A DNA stretch of 21,264 nucleotides, from IMG/VR virus record IMGVR_UViG_3300011115_000344, positions 1 to 21,264 of that record. One strand, written 5' to 3'. The DNA is from a virus. A program made the translations under genes and the position numbers. Within the stretch, counting starts at the first letter, position 1; each line of letters begins with the position of its first letter. A model generated the notes under the pieces. The model was not told the origin of the DNA and ran no database searches. It worked only from the letters and a program-made list of their open reading frames with translations. Positions 1 through 8,381 of this stretch are shown piece by piece.

Positions 1-1661
1 CTAGCAAAGTCAGGAAGACGACTAAAAGTAATTTGAACGTTAGAAAATACTGGGACCATGTTTTGGTTAAAAATAGTGTGGCTGACACTAAAACCATCAA
101 TAATTCCTAGATACCTTAAGTTTTTTCCTAAGTGTAGTTCTACAGGGTATGCACCGAGGTATCCAATATCTGACGTAAATTTTTTGCGTAAATTGCTTTT
201 TAACTGGTATCCCAAGAGTGTGCGAAGCAAATACTCAATGTCGTACATTGTTCCTAATTCTTTAATTTGTTTTAACTCTTGAGTAATGCTGGTAAGTTCA
301 GCCGCTGTTCCAGAGTTCTCTGTGGTTACCTTATGATTTCCTACATGTGAATATATTTCGTTAACTGGTAAAGAGCCGTCAATCATAGCGTCAAGGTGTT
401 TAAAATCGTGCATCCTGTTGATTATGACGCTAAATGTTACGGTGCTGCTTGTAACGCTAGAGCCAATAAGTGGGACTTTATCTGTACCACTTGTCTGTAG
501 ACCAATGTCTACTTGAGGTGCACCAGCATACGCCATTGAAACTGTTGAAGGGTTATATTGGAATTGGAATCCATAACGACGAGTATTAATTCGTCTTGTC
601 TTTCCGTCTCCACCAAGTCCAGTAACTCCAGAATCATCAGGTCTCCACCATTTGCCATTTGCTTCTAGCCGTGAAGGGACAATGTAACTTTGAATCATAC
701 CTTTATACGGTGCACTATCTTTCCATAAATCTTCAGCATAAGACACTATTGCAGGTAAATTACCTTTATCAACTTTAAAATTTGCTAAGTTATTTGCAGT
801 AAAATAGTTCTCTTTGACTGCTGGAAAGTTATGTACAACAGGTTTAGTGTCATCTCCAACACCCGCCATGCTTCCGCTTGGCGGTTTGTTTGTGCTGGTG
901 TCACCACCTCCTCCGCCTTTTCCATCGGGAGTAGTGGTGGTAGTTTTAGCACCTCCATCACCTGTGGCTTTTGCTAACTCGGTTTTAGCCGTAGCGTACT
1001 CTTTAGACTTTTGCTTTAAAAAGTTTAAACAGTGTTTTTCATATTCGTGAATAGTTTCATACCAGAATACGTCATCTCGTATGTTAGCAATGCTTCTTGG
1101 GGCATTTCCACCACCACCAAAACTATCTGTTTCAGGGTTTAATTGGCTAGTCCAAATAGGTAAGTCATAATAAGTTAGTTTTCTTGTACCAAATTTTCTA
1201 GCAAACTCAGCCAGTGCATTGGTCCAATCTTGTTCATTTAAATCTTTACGAGCAACTGATTTTGTAGCGTCTACAGAATATACGTAGGCCGCATCAGGGT
1301 ATTGCAGCCCTAGGTTACCTAAAAGAGTGTCGTATTTTACTTCAGTGGTTGAACCTACAACAAAACTAAAGTCGTTATCAATACGTCCTCGTACCCCAGC
1401 AGCATTAACGCCTTCTATGTAATGGTCTTTATTAAAACTTGCAGATTGAATTCCTGCAGCAACTACTAGGTAGACTTTACCGCCAGAAATTCTGTAAGAA
1501 TTGATTTTTGTTTTAGCCAGACGTTTTTTTGCTTTAGCCGCTTGAGCAACGACTGCGGCATAGCAGGCTGCAGCAATTTTTTCTTTTGCTTTAGCAATGT
1601 TTGCTTCGTTAACAAGGCTTTGTGGCGGCGGTGTAGCCCGAATGATGATTGTGCCTGCCAT
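1..1661 (-). CDS. Baseplate / CIS-tube (LysM-type) protein, C-terminus cut by window edge
   Basis: The frame is open for 553 codons from the ATG at 1661 to the left edge, with no stop inside the window. Residues 1-60 are Ala/Lys-rich and probably helical. A middle region follows, then a Gly/Thr/Lys low-complexity linker (about residues 240-270), then a domain starting near 'RRYGFQFQYNPSTVSMAY' and ending with 'LRYLGIIDGFSVSHTIFN' and 'VQITFSRLPDF'. That pattern (an F-x-YNP strand, then a late 'GxIxxFSVxHTxFxxxMVPVxxxVxxTF' strand) is typical of the contractile-injection-system tube / LysM-associated baseplate family (PF19266-like), which links the tail tube to the baseplate hub. The position directly after the tape measure fits. 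The start overlaps the tape-measure stop (TAATG), with GGGGAG upstream. Family assignment is from memory of the motif. The open frame is certain; the role is likely. Confidence 0.7.
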   Translation of the reverse strand, partial: MAGTIIIRATPPPQSLVNEANIAKAKEKIAAACYAAVVAQAAKAKKRLAKTKINSYRISGGKVYLVVAAGIQSASFNKDHYIEGVNAAGVRGRIDNDFSFVVGSTTEVKYDTLLGNLGLQYPDAAYVYSVDATKSVARKDLNEQDWTNALAEFARKFGTRKLTYYDLPIWTSQLNPETDSFGGGGNAPRSIANIRDDVFWYETIHEYEKHCLNFLKQKSKEYATAKTELAKATGDGGAKTTTTTPDGKGGGGGDTSTNKPPSGSMAGVGDDTKPVVHNFPAVKENYFTANNLANFKVDKGNLPAIVSYAEDLWKDSAPYKGMIQSYIVPSRLEANGKWWRPDDSGVTGLGGDGKTRRINTRRYGFQFQYNPSTVSMAYAGAPQVDIGLQTSGTDKVPLIGSSVTSSTVTFSVIINRMHDFKHLDAMIDGSLPVNEIYSHVGNHKVTTENSGTAAELTSITQELKQIKELGTMYDIEYLLRTLLGYQLKSNLRKKFTSDIGYLGAYPVELHLGKNLRYLGIIDGFSVSHTIFNQNMVPVFSNVQITFSRLPDFA

Positions 1662-4192
1662 TATAGTCTCCCCATCGTTGAAGTTAATGTATCGTTGTCT
1701 AGATACTCTTTAATAAGTTTTGCAAAACGTCTTGCTTCAGATTCTGAAGCCTGTGCTACGGATACGTTTATAGTGACGTTGTTTCCGCTTCCATTACCAC
1801 CGCTGCTAGGACCATCTCCTCCACCAGTAGTACCCATACCTCCACCTAGGTTTGCACCTGTAGAAGTTCCTTTACCCAGCAATGTTCCGCCGCCACCAGA
1901 AGACGCACTAGTTCTACCGCCACCTGCAGCAGCAGGCTTTCCAACAGCAGCACCCTTATAGGACGAAGGTATCTTAGTACCATTACCTGCCGCACCTGAA
2001 GAGAACCCTAGTAGACCCGCATCAGCAGAGCCGCCCATACCACGGACAGAGTTAGACGAAGTCCTGCTGCCGCCTGCAACACCTGTGTTGCTTCTATAGT
2101 TTGCACCTAAGAATGGTGATGGGTCAACCCTTACGCCACCTTTCCAAAGTTCAAAGTGGAGGTGAGGTGCCTCAGAGAAACCTGTGTTACCCACCCTAGC
2201 AATTTGCTGGCCTTGAGTAACCTTCTGGCCAACGCTGACATCGAACCCACTTACGTGAGCGTACAAAGTTGAGTAGCCATTTCCATGGTCAACTTTTACT
2301 CTTAAACCATAACTTCTGTCGCTAGTACCCATTGTGTTTCGGGCAGTTCCACCAGTTTCCGTAACAGTTCCGTCAGCAGCAGCCATAATTCCTGTACCTT
2401 CTGCAGCAGACCAGTCAACAGCCCAGTGACCCTTTGGGTGAAGGTTGTCATAAACTCCGTAACCACAAACCATTCGGGCTCTACCTACAGGGTGAATAAG
2501 TTTAAAGTTAGCCCCAGCACCTGCACCAGCACTGTTACCACCAGCACCGTTGCTACTTCCACCGTCACCAGTAAACCCACCATAAAGTGCACCAGCGGTG
2601 GCTCCAATAGCAGCACCAATTCCTGTACCAAGACCTGGAATAATGCTTCCAACCATTGCACCCATACCACCCCAAGATGCGGCAGTACCAATAGCGTTAC
2701 CTACTTTACTGTTGACACTTCCTTGAGCAGAATCACCAGCAACAGCATCTCCAATAAAACCACCAGCAACACTGGCAAGCAACCCAAGACCAAAACCTTT
2801 ACCGCCTTTAAGTCCGCCACCTCTTCTAGGTGCAGGGGCTTTAGAGTATCTACCTGTCTTAGGGTCACGATAGCGACCTCCACCAGCGGCGACTGGGCCA
2901 CCGCCTTTAGGCCCAAGAACTCCTGCACCTCTTAAACTTTTTGTTAGTAATGCGTTAGTTAATAGTGCCCCACCAATATCCCCTAGACCACCTAATAGAC
3001 CGCCTGCAGCAGTCATTCCTCCAGCGATTGTAGGGTCTCTCATACCTAAATTAGTTCCAGCATTTAATTGAGCCATGGCCTGACCAGCAGGAGTCTTTAA
3101 GAACCCCTGCATAGCACCATTAAACTTCTCAATAACCACAACGGCTTTTTTCATACCTTCAATGTACGCCTCTGTTGCAGTCTCCATAGTTTTTGTTTGA
3201 GAAGTAACGGCACTATACTCAGACTGCATAGGGTTATCTCCAGCCTTCTTTTGAAGGCGAGCCATAAGTTTATCGTCGCTCAGGTCCATGTTTTCGCCGC
3301 CAGCAGCGTCAAGCATGTACTGGTAAGCCATACGCTGCTGAGTAGCATCTAACCCAGAATTTTTAAGGTTTTGCTCTAACGCACCACCCTGCATAGAGGT
3401 CTGTAATTCGGCTACAGTAAGTTTTTGCCCACCAGTCATACGTTCATTTAACTGAGAGAAGATTTCTCCCTGAGAAAGACGCTTACCTGTTATAGGGTCT
3501 GTTGTATATAACCCAAAGTTACGCATCAAAGAACTAGAGGTTGCACCACTAGTTAACCCGCCCAATGCTTGAGCAGCAGTAGCGTTATCTATGTTTAAAT
3601 ATTTAGCGGCATTTTTTGTAGATGTAAGTAAATTTTGGAATTGCCCTGCGTTAACTCCTGTGGCGTTAGCGTTAACTCCCATACCAGAAAAAATAGCGGC
3701 AGTAGCGGCATCCATTCCAAGACCTGTAATACCGCCCTTCATACCATTAAAAGTGGCGTTTGCTATTCCTGCCCTACCCCCAGCAGAACCTCCCTGCATA
3801 AGGTTAGCCCCGTAAAAACCTGATGCTCTAGTTATGGTTGTTTCAACGTCAGGCATAGCCATAAAGCCACCAGCAACAACGCCAGTAAGGGCCTTCAGAC
3901 CTCCTTGAGCAGCACCCATGCCCAAGTTCATTTTCCTGGTCCAGTCCCAAGTAGCCGCAACATTTCCTGTTGGAGGCATGAAACTGAAACCACCCATAGA
4001 TTGGGATAAACGGTTACCTGAACCTACACCTAAGCCTCGCTGACCAAATCCCCCGTTACCCATAGGCTGCATAGCACCGCTATTGGCAGTAGTAAACTTT
4101 TTAAAACTTTCGGTAAGTTTAAGGACAAGACGGTCCATTTTGGATAGGGCATTATTAGCCCCCTCAATGTCGCCAACTAAATCTTTAGCCAT
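1661..4192 (-). CDS. Tail tape measure protein with M23 peptidase domain
   Basis: This is the longest gene of the tail block (843 aa) and sits just after the tube and chaperone-like genes, the usual tape-measure place. The N-terminal ~470 residues are helical with many Ala/Gly/Met residues. A Gly-rich hydrophobic stretch with GxxxG spacing follows (about 470-550), a possible membrane-penetrating segment. Residues ~565-700 form an M23/LytM metallopeptidase. H589 and D593 (in GHWAVD), H646 (YAHVSG), H677 and H679 (HLHFE) match the zinc and catalytic set of lysostaphin-type enzymes with the family's spacing, so the enzyme looks intact. It should cut peptidoglycan cross-links during DNA entry. 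The last ~140 residues are Gly/Ser/Thr low complexity followed by a short charged helix. Expected role: sets tail length and opens the cell wall. The start overlaps the preceding 70-aa frame by 8 bases, with GAAGGA upstream. Confidence 0.93.
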   Translation of the reverse strand: MAKDLVGDIEGANNALSKMDRLVLKLTESFKKFTTANSGAMQPMGNGGFGQRGLGVGSGNRLSQSMGGFSFMPPTGNVAATWDWTRKMNLGMGAAQGGLKALTGVVAGGFMAMPDVETTITRASGFYGANLMQGGSAGGRAGIANATFNGMKGGITGLGMDAATAAIFSGMGVNANATGVNAGQFQNLLTSTKNAAKYLNIDNATAAQALGGLTSGATSSSLMRNFGLYTTDPITGKRLSQGEIFSQLNERMTGGQKLTVAELQTSMQGGALEQNLKNSGLDATQQRMAYQYMLDAAGGENMDLSDDKLMARLQKKAGDNPMQSEYSAVTSQTKTMETATEAYIEGMKKAVVVIEKFNGAMQGFLKTPAGQAMAQLNAGTNLGMRDPTIAGGMTAAGGLLGGLGDIGGALLTNALLTKSLRGAGVLGPKGGGPVAAGGGRYRDPKTGRYSKAPAPRRGGGLKGGKGFGLGLLASVAGGFIGDAVAGDSAQGSVNSKVGNAIGTAASWGGMGAMVGSIIPGLGTGIGAAIGATAGALYGGFTGDGGSSNGAGGNSAGAGAGANFKLIHPVGRARMVCGYGVYDNLHPKGHWAVDWSAAEGTGIMAAADGTVTETGGTARNTMGTSDRSYGLRVKVDHGNGYSTLYAHVSGFDVSVGQKVTQGQQIARVGNTGFSEAPHLHFELWKGGVRVDPSPFLGANYRSNTGVAGGSRTSSNSVRGMGGSADAGLLGFSSGAAGNGTKIPSSYKGAAVGKPAAAGGGRTSASSGGGGTLLGKGTSTGANLGGGMGTTGGGDGPSSGGNGSGNNVTINVSVAQASESEARRFAKLIKEYLDNDTLTSTMGRL

Positions 4193-4397
4193 TGTCCTTC
4201 ACCACCTTTCCGCTCGTTCTGGCTATTTCAAACCAGTTCAACCTTTCACGGCTAGACATCTCACGGATTTCCGTTAGAGTCCAACCTTTATACAACTTAG
4301 CCAAAGAGGCCCAAGCGTAAATTAACTCTTCATAACTTATTAGATTAGAGGCGAAACAAAGTACCGAGATTAATCGGCACCTGCACTTCACTCTCAC
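4185..4397 (-). CDS. Tail-assembly chaperone C-terminal frame, probably made by programmed frameshift
   Basis: A small frame (70 aa from a GTG at 4397, open back to a stop at 4410-4412) lies between the 268-aa gene and the tape measure and overlaps both. It has no ATG and no Shine-Dalgarno site before the GTG, so independent initiation looks poor. Its protein-like part begins about 'SYEELIYAWASLAKLYKGW' and carries aromatic and charged residues, like the T part of G/GT tail chaperones. It is in the +1 frame relative to the 268-aa gene. The upstream frame contains TTT followed by C (4356-4353) two codons before its stop, and Phe-tRNA could slip from TTT to TTC. That slip would give a fusion of about 321 aa ending at 4185. 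The open frame and overlap are seen; the frameshift is inferred from the position and from known G-GT pairs. Confidence 0.6.
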   Translation of the reverse strand: MRVKCRCRLISVLCFASNLISYEELIYAWASLAKLYKGWTLTEIREMSSRERLNWFEIARTSGKVVKDNG

Positions 4398-5151
4398 AAT
4401 CTGGGCAAGTTACATTTATTGGGTCAAATAGTGGGCCAGGGTTGCGGTCTGAGATAGCGTCTGCAATAGCACGTCTGTCGACAAGTCCTAATGCTTGAAT
4501 CTGTGTTTTACTAAAGACGGGTCTACCATCAATTTCTAATACGGTTTGTTCTAGCAGAGTTGTTAAAGACTCTGCAATGTTTGCTTCAGGGTTAGCCAAA
4601 AGTTTTTTCTGTGTCTTACCTGTTGGTAAAGTCACCAAAAACTCTTTGTTCTTACCTTTAACGATAAAGTTAGTTTCCTGAGCGTCAGGCAAAACCCTGC
4701 TCTTAATGTCTTGCAGAATGTTAACTTCTACAGGTTTAAACTCAGAGCATCCATTACAGTACCCAGATAGTTCTGCTGTTTCACCAAATGTTGCACGGTA
4801 AACACCTAGAAGGATGGCATCTCTGTCTCCAACTAGTAGGCTATCAAGCAACTCATCAGTTGCTTTAGTATTACCTAATGAAACGGTTGTACGGTTTACG
4901 ATTATGGAAAACATTTTTCCAGAACTTTCTGCTCTGATTAATGCTTCTTCATCTCTACCGTTTATTTCTCTTACAAGAGCAGTCTTGACAACCTCCCCGT
5001 CGATTACGATACCTCCAGGGAGGTCGACAAGAATGTCTGTAGGAGAAACAATTTTTGGTGCTTCTACGGTTTGTGGTTCGGATAGTGCTTGAGCAAGCAA
5101 GTCATTTGCTTTGTTAGCGTCGTCTGCTGCTCTTAGGGTTTGTTCTGCCAT
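4345..5151 (-). CDS. Baseplate hub / tail-assembly chaperone-like protein (T4 gp26-like)
   Basis: This 268-aa protein is encoded directly after the tail tube and before the tape measure. It has two CxxC pairs, C132/C135 (in GYCNGCSEF) and C249/C252 (in TCPDCESEV), which could bind one zinc. The stretch 'DAILLGVYRATFGETAEL' just before the first pair resembles the T4-type baseplate hub subunit (gp26-like) proteins I remember from T4-like phages. By position it could equally be the gpG-type tail-assembly chaperone, and the overlapping downstream frame supports that reading. A good Shine-Dalgarno site (AAGGAG) precedes the ATG at 5151. The first ~35 residues are a charged leader rich in Ala and Glu. 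Function is moderately certain at the level of a tail morphogenesis protein. Confidence 0.72.
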   Translation of the reverse strand: MAEQTLRAADDANKANDLLAQALSEPQTVEAPKIVSPTDILVDLPGGIVIDGEVVKTALVREINGRDEEALIRAESSGKMFSIIVNRTTVSLGNTKATDELLDSLLVGDRDAILLGVYRATFGETAELSGYCNGCSEFKPVEVNILQDIKSRVLPDAQETNFIVKGKNKEFLVTLPTGKTQKKLLANPEANIAESLTTLLEQTVLEIDGRPVFSKTQIQALGLVDRRAIADAISDRNPGPLFDPINVTCPDCESEVQVPINLGTLFRL

Positions 5152-5178
5152 GTTATTCTCCTTGTTTAATTATTTGGT

Positions 5179-5838
5179 TTAGTATGCTTCGTACTCAGAC
5201 TCACGTACTGCTGCTGAACCAGCGTCAGTTAGGTCCTTACCCCAGATAACTTCAAAACCTTCGTGAGTCAGAGACATCTGCTCAACCAAGATAGCGTTGT
5301 CACCTGCGTTTAGGTCTGAGTACGCTAGTGAAGTAATCCAAGCGTTGTACACCTTAAAACGCATTGAAACGTGGTCGTTGTAGGTAGTAGGGTTAGCACT
5401 GCCTGCAGTTGCGGTAGACGCCAGTGGGTGGCTTAGAACATCGATGTCAATGTCAACACGGAAGTCTGAAGCCGCAGTACGTGTAACGGTTCCTTGAACT
5501 GTCTGAAACAGTTGCTTCATCCACTTCCAGTTTTCGTCTGTACCTAGAAGCACACCACGCTGCATTGTTAGTGGAGCAAATGCAGTTTGGCCTGGAATCT
5601 GGTGAACAGTGGTGTTGTAGCCACCTTCACGGTAAGGGATTGAGTCAGTAGACACAGCCATACCTGATACCGAAGTAAACCCAAATGGAATTGACGCAAC
5701 TGCCTGTGACCAAGGGTTTGTGGCGTTAGCACCTGTGTTACCACCTGTTGTAACGTGTGGTTTGAAAGTAACTAGAAACCTAAAGTTTCTAATCGGGTCA
5801 GTTGCAATGTTAGAGCGGTTGTTTAATATAGTAGCCAT
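5179..5838 (-). CDS. Tail tube protein (contractile tail)
   Basis: The protein is 219 aa, the usual size for T4 gp19-type tubes, and follows the sheath gene by 17 bases. It opens 'RSNIATDPIRNFRFLVTF', the typical tube start with a 'DPxxNFRFxV' strand. It also has 'FTSVSGMAVSTDSIPYREGG' and an internal 'LTMQRGVLLGTDENWKWM', both common in tube subunits: a beta-sandwich that stacks as hexamer rings inside the sheath. The C-terminal half has 'YNAWITSLAYSDLNAGDNAI', also a tube hallmark. A strong Shine-Dalgarno site (AAAGGAG) precedes the ATG. It forms the DNA conduit and polymerises on the tape measure. No anomaly seen. Confidence 0.93.
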   Translation of the reverse strand: MATILNNRSNIATDPIRNFRFLVTFKPHVTTGGNTGANATNPWSQAVASIPFGFTSVSGMAVSTDSIPYREGGYNTTVHQIPGQTAFAPLTMQRGVLLGTDENWKWMKQLFQTVQGTVTRTAASDFRVDIDIDVLSHPLASTATAGSANPTTYNDHVSMRFKVYNAWITSLAYSDLNAGDNAILVEQMSLTHEGFEVIWGKDLTDAGSAAVRESEYEAY

Positions 5839-5855
5839 TGTTTTCTCCTTTAAGG

Positions 5856-7436
5856 CTAGTTGCCAGTAATCTGGCTTAGGTTGATAACTACAAATTCAGC
5901 AGGGTACTCAAGAGCAACACCAACCTGAATGTTTACTACACCAGTAGCAATAGACTCTGGAGTATTGTTTTGGCTGTCTATCTTCACGTAGTAAGCCTCG
6001 GCAGGTGAGTTTCCACGCAGTCCACCTTGGTTACGGTATTCGTTTAAGAACACGCTCACTACAGTACGTAGTTGAGACCATAACTTTGTGTTGTTGTTGT
6101 TGAACACAGCGAACTGTGTAAGGTTCTGTAGTTGCTTTGTAATGTAAATCAAAGAACGACGAGTGCTTACATACTTGTTTGCAGTACCATCCTGAAGAAG
6201 AGTACGTGCACCCATAACAACTACCCCAGCACCTGGAAGGTTGCGGATAGCGTTTACAGAAGTTCCGTAAACTGGGCTACCAGAAGGACCATACACACCA
6301 GTGTTAAGTGAGTCTAGGTCTTTAGGTGAGAACGCACGTTCCAAAGAAATGGCTGTACGAATTCCCGCATTAATACCTGCTGGAGATTTAAATGGGCCAT
6401 ATGACTTATCGGTAGACAAGTAGATACCAGCAATAGCACCTGCAGGAGCAGTCTTACGAAGTGCTTGAGCACTACGAGCAACAGGGTCCTGAATGTAGTA
6501 GTGAGGGTAGTAACCTGCGGCACGTGATGATGCAGTACGTGCAGTGATGTATGCGATAGCCTGAGCGACAGTTAGGCTCGGTGCGGTATCGATAATCGCA
6601 AAACCGCTTCCTGAATTAGCCCATGCAATTAGTGCGTCATGAACTAAAGCCAAGTGAGCAGCAGCAGAGGCGTTACCGTCTACAACGAACTTCTCGTAAA
6701 TGTTTGGTGCAAAAACAAGAAGTGGGCGGTCGATAGCGTCAAACTCTGAAGTGCCGTCAGTAGCAAAAACTCCAGTGTAGTCAGTGTATACAGGGGCAGA
6801 ACCATCAGCACCACCAGTCAATGGTAGAACATTAGTGATTTCCTGTGTGGTTGGGGTGCCTGTAGAAGACAACGCCAAAGTAATGTAGTTTGAAGTAGCG
6901 TTTACTACAGTCTGAGCATAGTCAGCAGAAGCAGCGTTGTTAAACACTACGTTAGTGAACTGTTCAACAATAACGTCGCTGTTTCCGTCAACGTTAGCAG
7001 TGCCTAGATACGCAGTTGCTACTTCTTTCAAAACAGTTAAGTTGTAGTAGTTTGCTGTTGCAGTGCCAGTAATCTGGATACGAAGGTTGTTGCTATCTGC
7101 ACCTTTGTTAAGTGATGAAGCAGTTCCAAGGTTACCGCCAGATTTAGGGATAGCCACTGACGCAACTGCTGCACCAGAGCCAAGCACTCGGCGAACATAC
7201 AACTCTGAACCACCGTTAGCAAAGAACTGGTTTACACCAATAGTTGCAGGGTATGAAGCGTTGTAGCCACCAAATTGCTGTGTAAAGTCAAACCAAGAAG
7301 TAACAAGTGTTACTGTGGCAGGGCCTTGTGGGAAAGCACCAACAATAGCACCAGCGGCATTAGCCGAACCTGAGGCTTCAATAGGTGCAGGGATTAGAGT
7401 CTCATTTACATAGACTCCAGGACGACCATAGGTCAT
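5856..7436 (-). CDS. Contractile tail sheath protein
   Basis: The 526-aa protein begins 'TYGRPGVYVNETLIPAP', the classic sheath N-terminus with the PGVYV motif. It continues with 'FANGGSELYVRRVLG' at about residues 70-85. The conserved C-terminal domain contains 'TVVSVFLNEYRNQGGLRG', 'AYYVKIDSQNNTPESI' and a terminal 'EYPAEFVVINLSQITG'. These strands exchange between neighbours in the assembled sheath, and contraction drives the tube through the host envelope. This gene alone fixes the morphology as a myovirus type. The middle region is Thr/Ala/Asn-rich and variable, as is usual for surface insertions. An AAGGAG site lies before the ATG at 7436. Confidence 0.96.
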   Translation of the reverse strand: MTYGRPGVYVNETLIPAPIEASGSANAAGAIVGAFPQGPATVTLVTSWFDFTQQFGGYNASYPATIGVNQFFANGGSELYVRRVLGSGAAVASVAIPKSGGNLGTASSLNKGADSNNLRIQITGTATANYYNLTVLKEVATAYLGTANVDGNSDVIVEQFTNVVFNNAASADYAQTVVNATSNYITLALSSTGTPTTQEITNVLPLTGGADGSAPVYTDYTGVFATDGTSEFDAIDRPLLVFAPNIYEKFVVDGNASAAAHLALVHDALIAWANSGSGFAIIDTAPSLTVAQAIAYITARTASSRAAGYYPHYYIQDPVARSAQALRKTAPAGAIAGIYLSTDKSYGPFKSPAGINAGIRTAISLERAFSPKDLDSLNTGVYGPSGSPVYGTSVNAIRNLPGAGVVVMGARTLLQDGTANKYVSTRRSLIYITKQLQNLTQFAVFNNNNTKLWSQLRTVVSVFLNEYRNQGGLRGNSPAEAYYVKIDSQNNTPESIATGVVNIQVGVALEYPAEFVVINLSQITGN

Positions 7437-7470
7437 TGTATCTCCTTAGGGTTAATTGGGAAAATTCCGA

Positions 7471-8073
7471 TTAGTGGCGGTTTATTAGTTCGACAGGGGT
7501 AAGTACAGTTTCTTCTACCGTGTAGTATTGGCGGTATGCTTCCTGCACGATTTCACTAGTGACTCGTACAGTTACAGCATTGATAAACAAACGTTTTGCT
7601 TGTTCAACACTATCTCTCTTCGCTACGTCAAGTACCTCTAAACGACGAACAGTATTGTCATCTAGAGTTAATTGGCCGAAACGTAAAGGAAGTTTTTCAT
7701 GCAGCAGTTGAGACAGCAACTCACGGTCGTGTCTAGGTTGGCGTGCATAAGTAGTTATTTGATAGTCAATGTTGACTGGGATAGGCAGGTCAATATCCCA
7801 ACCTAGGTCGCTAGTCTCAGTAGGGCCTAAGTAGCCAAACTGTTCTACAGTGCCTGTAATACGGCCACGCATTTCACGTTCGGTATCACGCTGAATATCA
7901 ATCATGTCAATAGTGATGTAAGGGTAAATCTGTGAGCGTAACTCCTGGTCAGGCTGACCAAAGAACACGCCTACTTGGCGTGGAGTGTCATCCCCTGTAG
8001 CACGCTGGTCGTGTACAGTTATGCCTTGAATTTGCTTACGTAAAGCGTCATCTTCAGATAGGAGGAAAGTCAT
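7471..8073 (-). CDS. Tail terminator / sheath-capping protein (putative)
   Basis: A 200-aa protein encoded immediately before the sheath gene and overlapping the neck gene by four bases (ATGA). That is where phages with contractile tails carry the tail terminator (gpU/T4 gp15-type) that caps the finished tail and joins it to the neck. The sequence has 'GVFFGQPDQELRSQIYPYIT' near residues 35-55, then 'MIDIQRDTEREMRG', and mixed alpha/beta content with no membrane segment. I recognise the shape and context rather than a diagnostic motif. AAGGAA precedes the ATG. It could alternatively be a neck/tail-completion protein; the structural role is more certain than the exact name. Confidence 0.6.
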   Translation of the reverse strand: MTFLLSEDDALRKQIQGITVHDQRATGDDTPRQVGVFFGQPDQELRSQIYPYITIDMIDIQRDTEREMRGRITGTVEQFGYLGPTETSDLGWDIDLPIPVNIDYQITTYARQPRHDRELLSQLLHEKLPLRFGQLTLDDNTVRRLEVLDVAKRDSVEQAKRLFINAVTVRVTSEIVQEAYRQYYTVEETVLTPVELINRH

Positions 8074-8381
8074 TTAGTTTCCTTCCAGCGGTTGTTAAGG
8101 GTAACCATAAAAGCATCGTTAACGTGCTTAGGGTCGTTCATAAACTTACGGATGGTGGCGGTAGGCTTAACGTTCTCGTTGCCATACTCGTGCACAAAAG
8201 CACGGTCAGCGTAATCTGGGTGAGCCTGTGCAGAGAACTTCCCGTTCTCGTGGGTGACATGCAAAGTGCTGGCCACTTCAGGGTCCCAGCCACTGTGGAC
8301 GGCTTGCTTACGCAATTGTGCCGTCATATAGCGTGCAGTATCCTGCTTTGCTTTCTGCGTTGCTTCTAGTAACTTCTTCAC
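8070..8381 (-). CDS. HK97-gp10-like neck (head-tail joining) protein
   Basis: This 103-aa protein starts at a GTG (8381) whose overlap with the upstream stop (GTGA) suggests translational coupling; the Shine-Dalgarno site is poor. It is a small alpha/beta protein with an N-terminal amphipathic helix and the stretch 'DRAFVHEYGNENVKPTATIR', followed by 'KFMNDP'. This resembles the 'vEfGT...PxpFlrpA' segment of HK97 gp10 / virion-morphogenesis neck proteins. The gene order gp10-like, terminator, sheath/tube matches many phages. Expected role: part of the ring between head connector and tail terminator. Family assignment is by motif memory. Confidence 0.6.
   Translation of the reverse strand: MKKLLEATQKAKQDTARYMTAQLRKQAVHSGWDPEVASTLHVTHENGKFSAQAHPDYADRAFVHEYGNENVKPTATIRKFMNDPKHVNDAFMVTLNNRWKETK

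Noticed and set aside
1542-1961. Plus-strand open frames opposite the minus-strand tail genes (also 58-282, 814-1050, 2426-2935, 14038-14370, 16092-16310 and others)
   Set aside because: They lie antisense to strong genes with known domains, have Pro/Ser/Thr-biased translations typical of the complement of Gly/Ala/Thr-rich codons, and lack ribosome sites.
5152-5178. Terminator between tube and chaperone genes
   Set aside because: Only a 27-base gap with no stem; it holds just the ribosome binding site.
7440-7470. Small inverted repeat (GGAATTTTCC) before the sheath gene
   Set aside because: Short, AT-rich and without a following U tract; likely chance.
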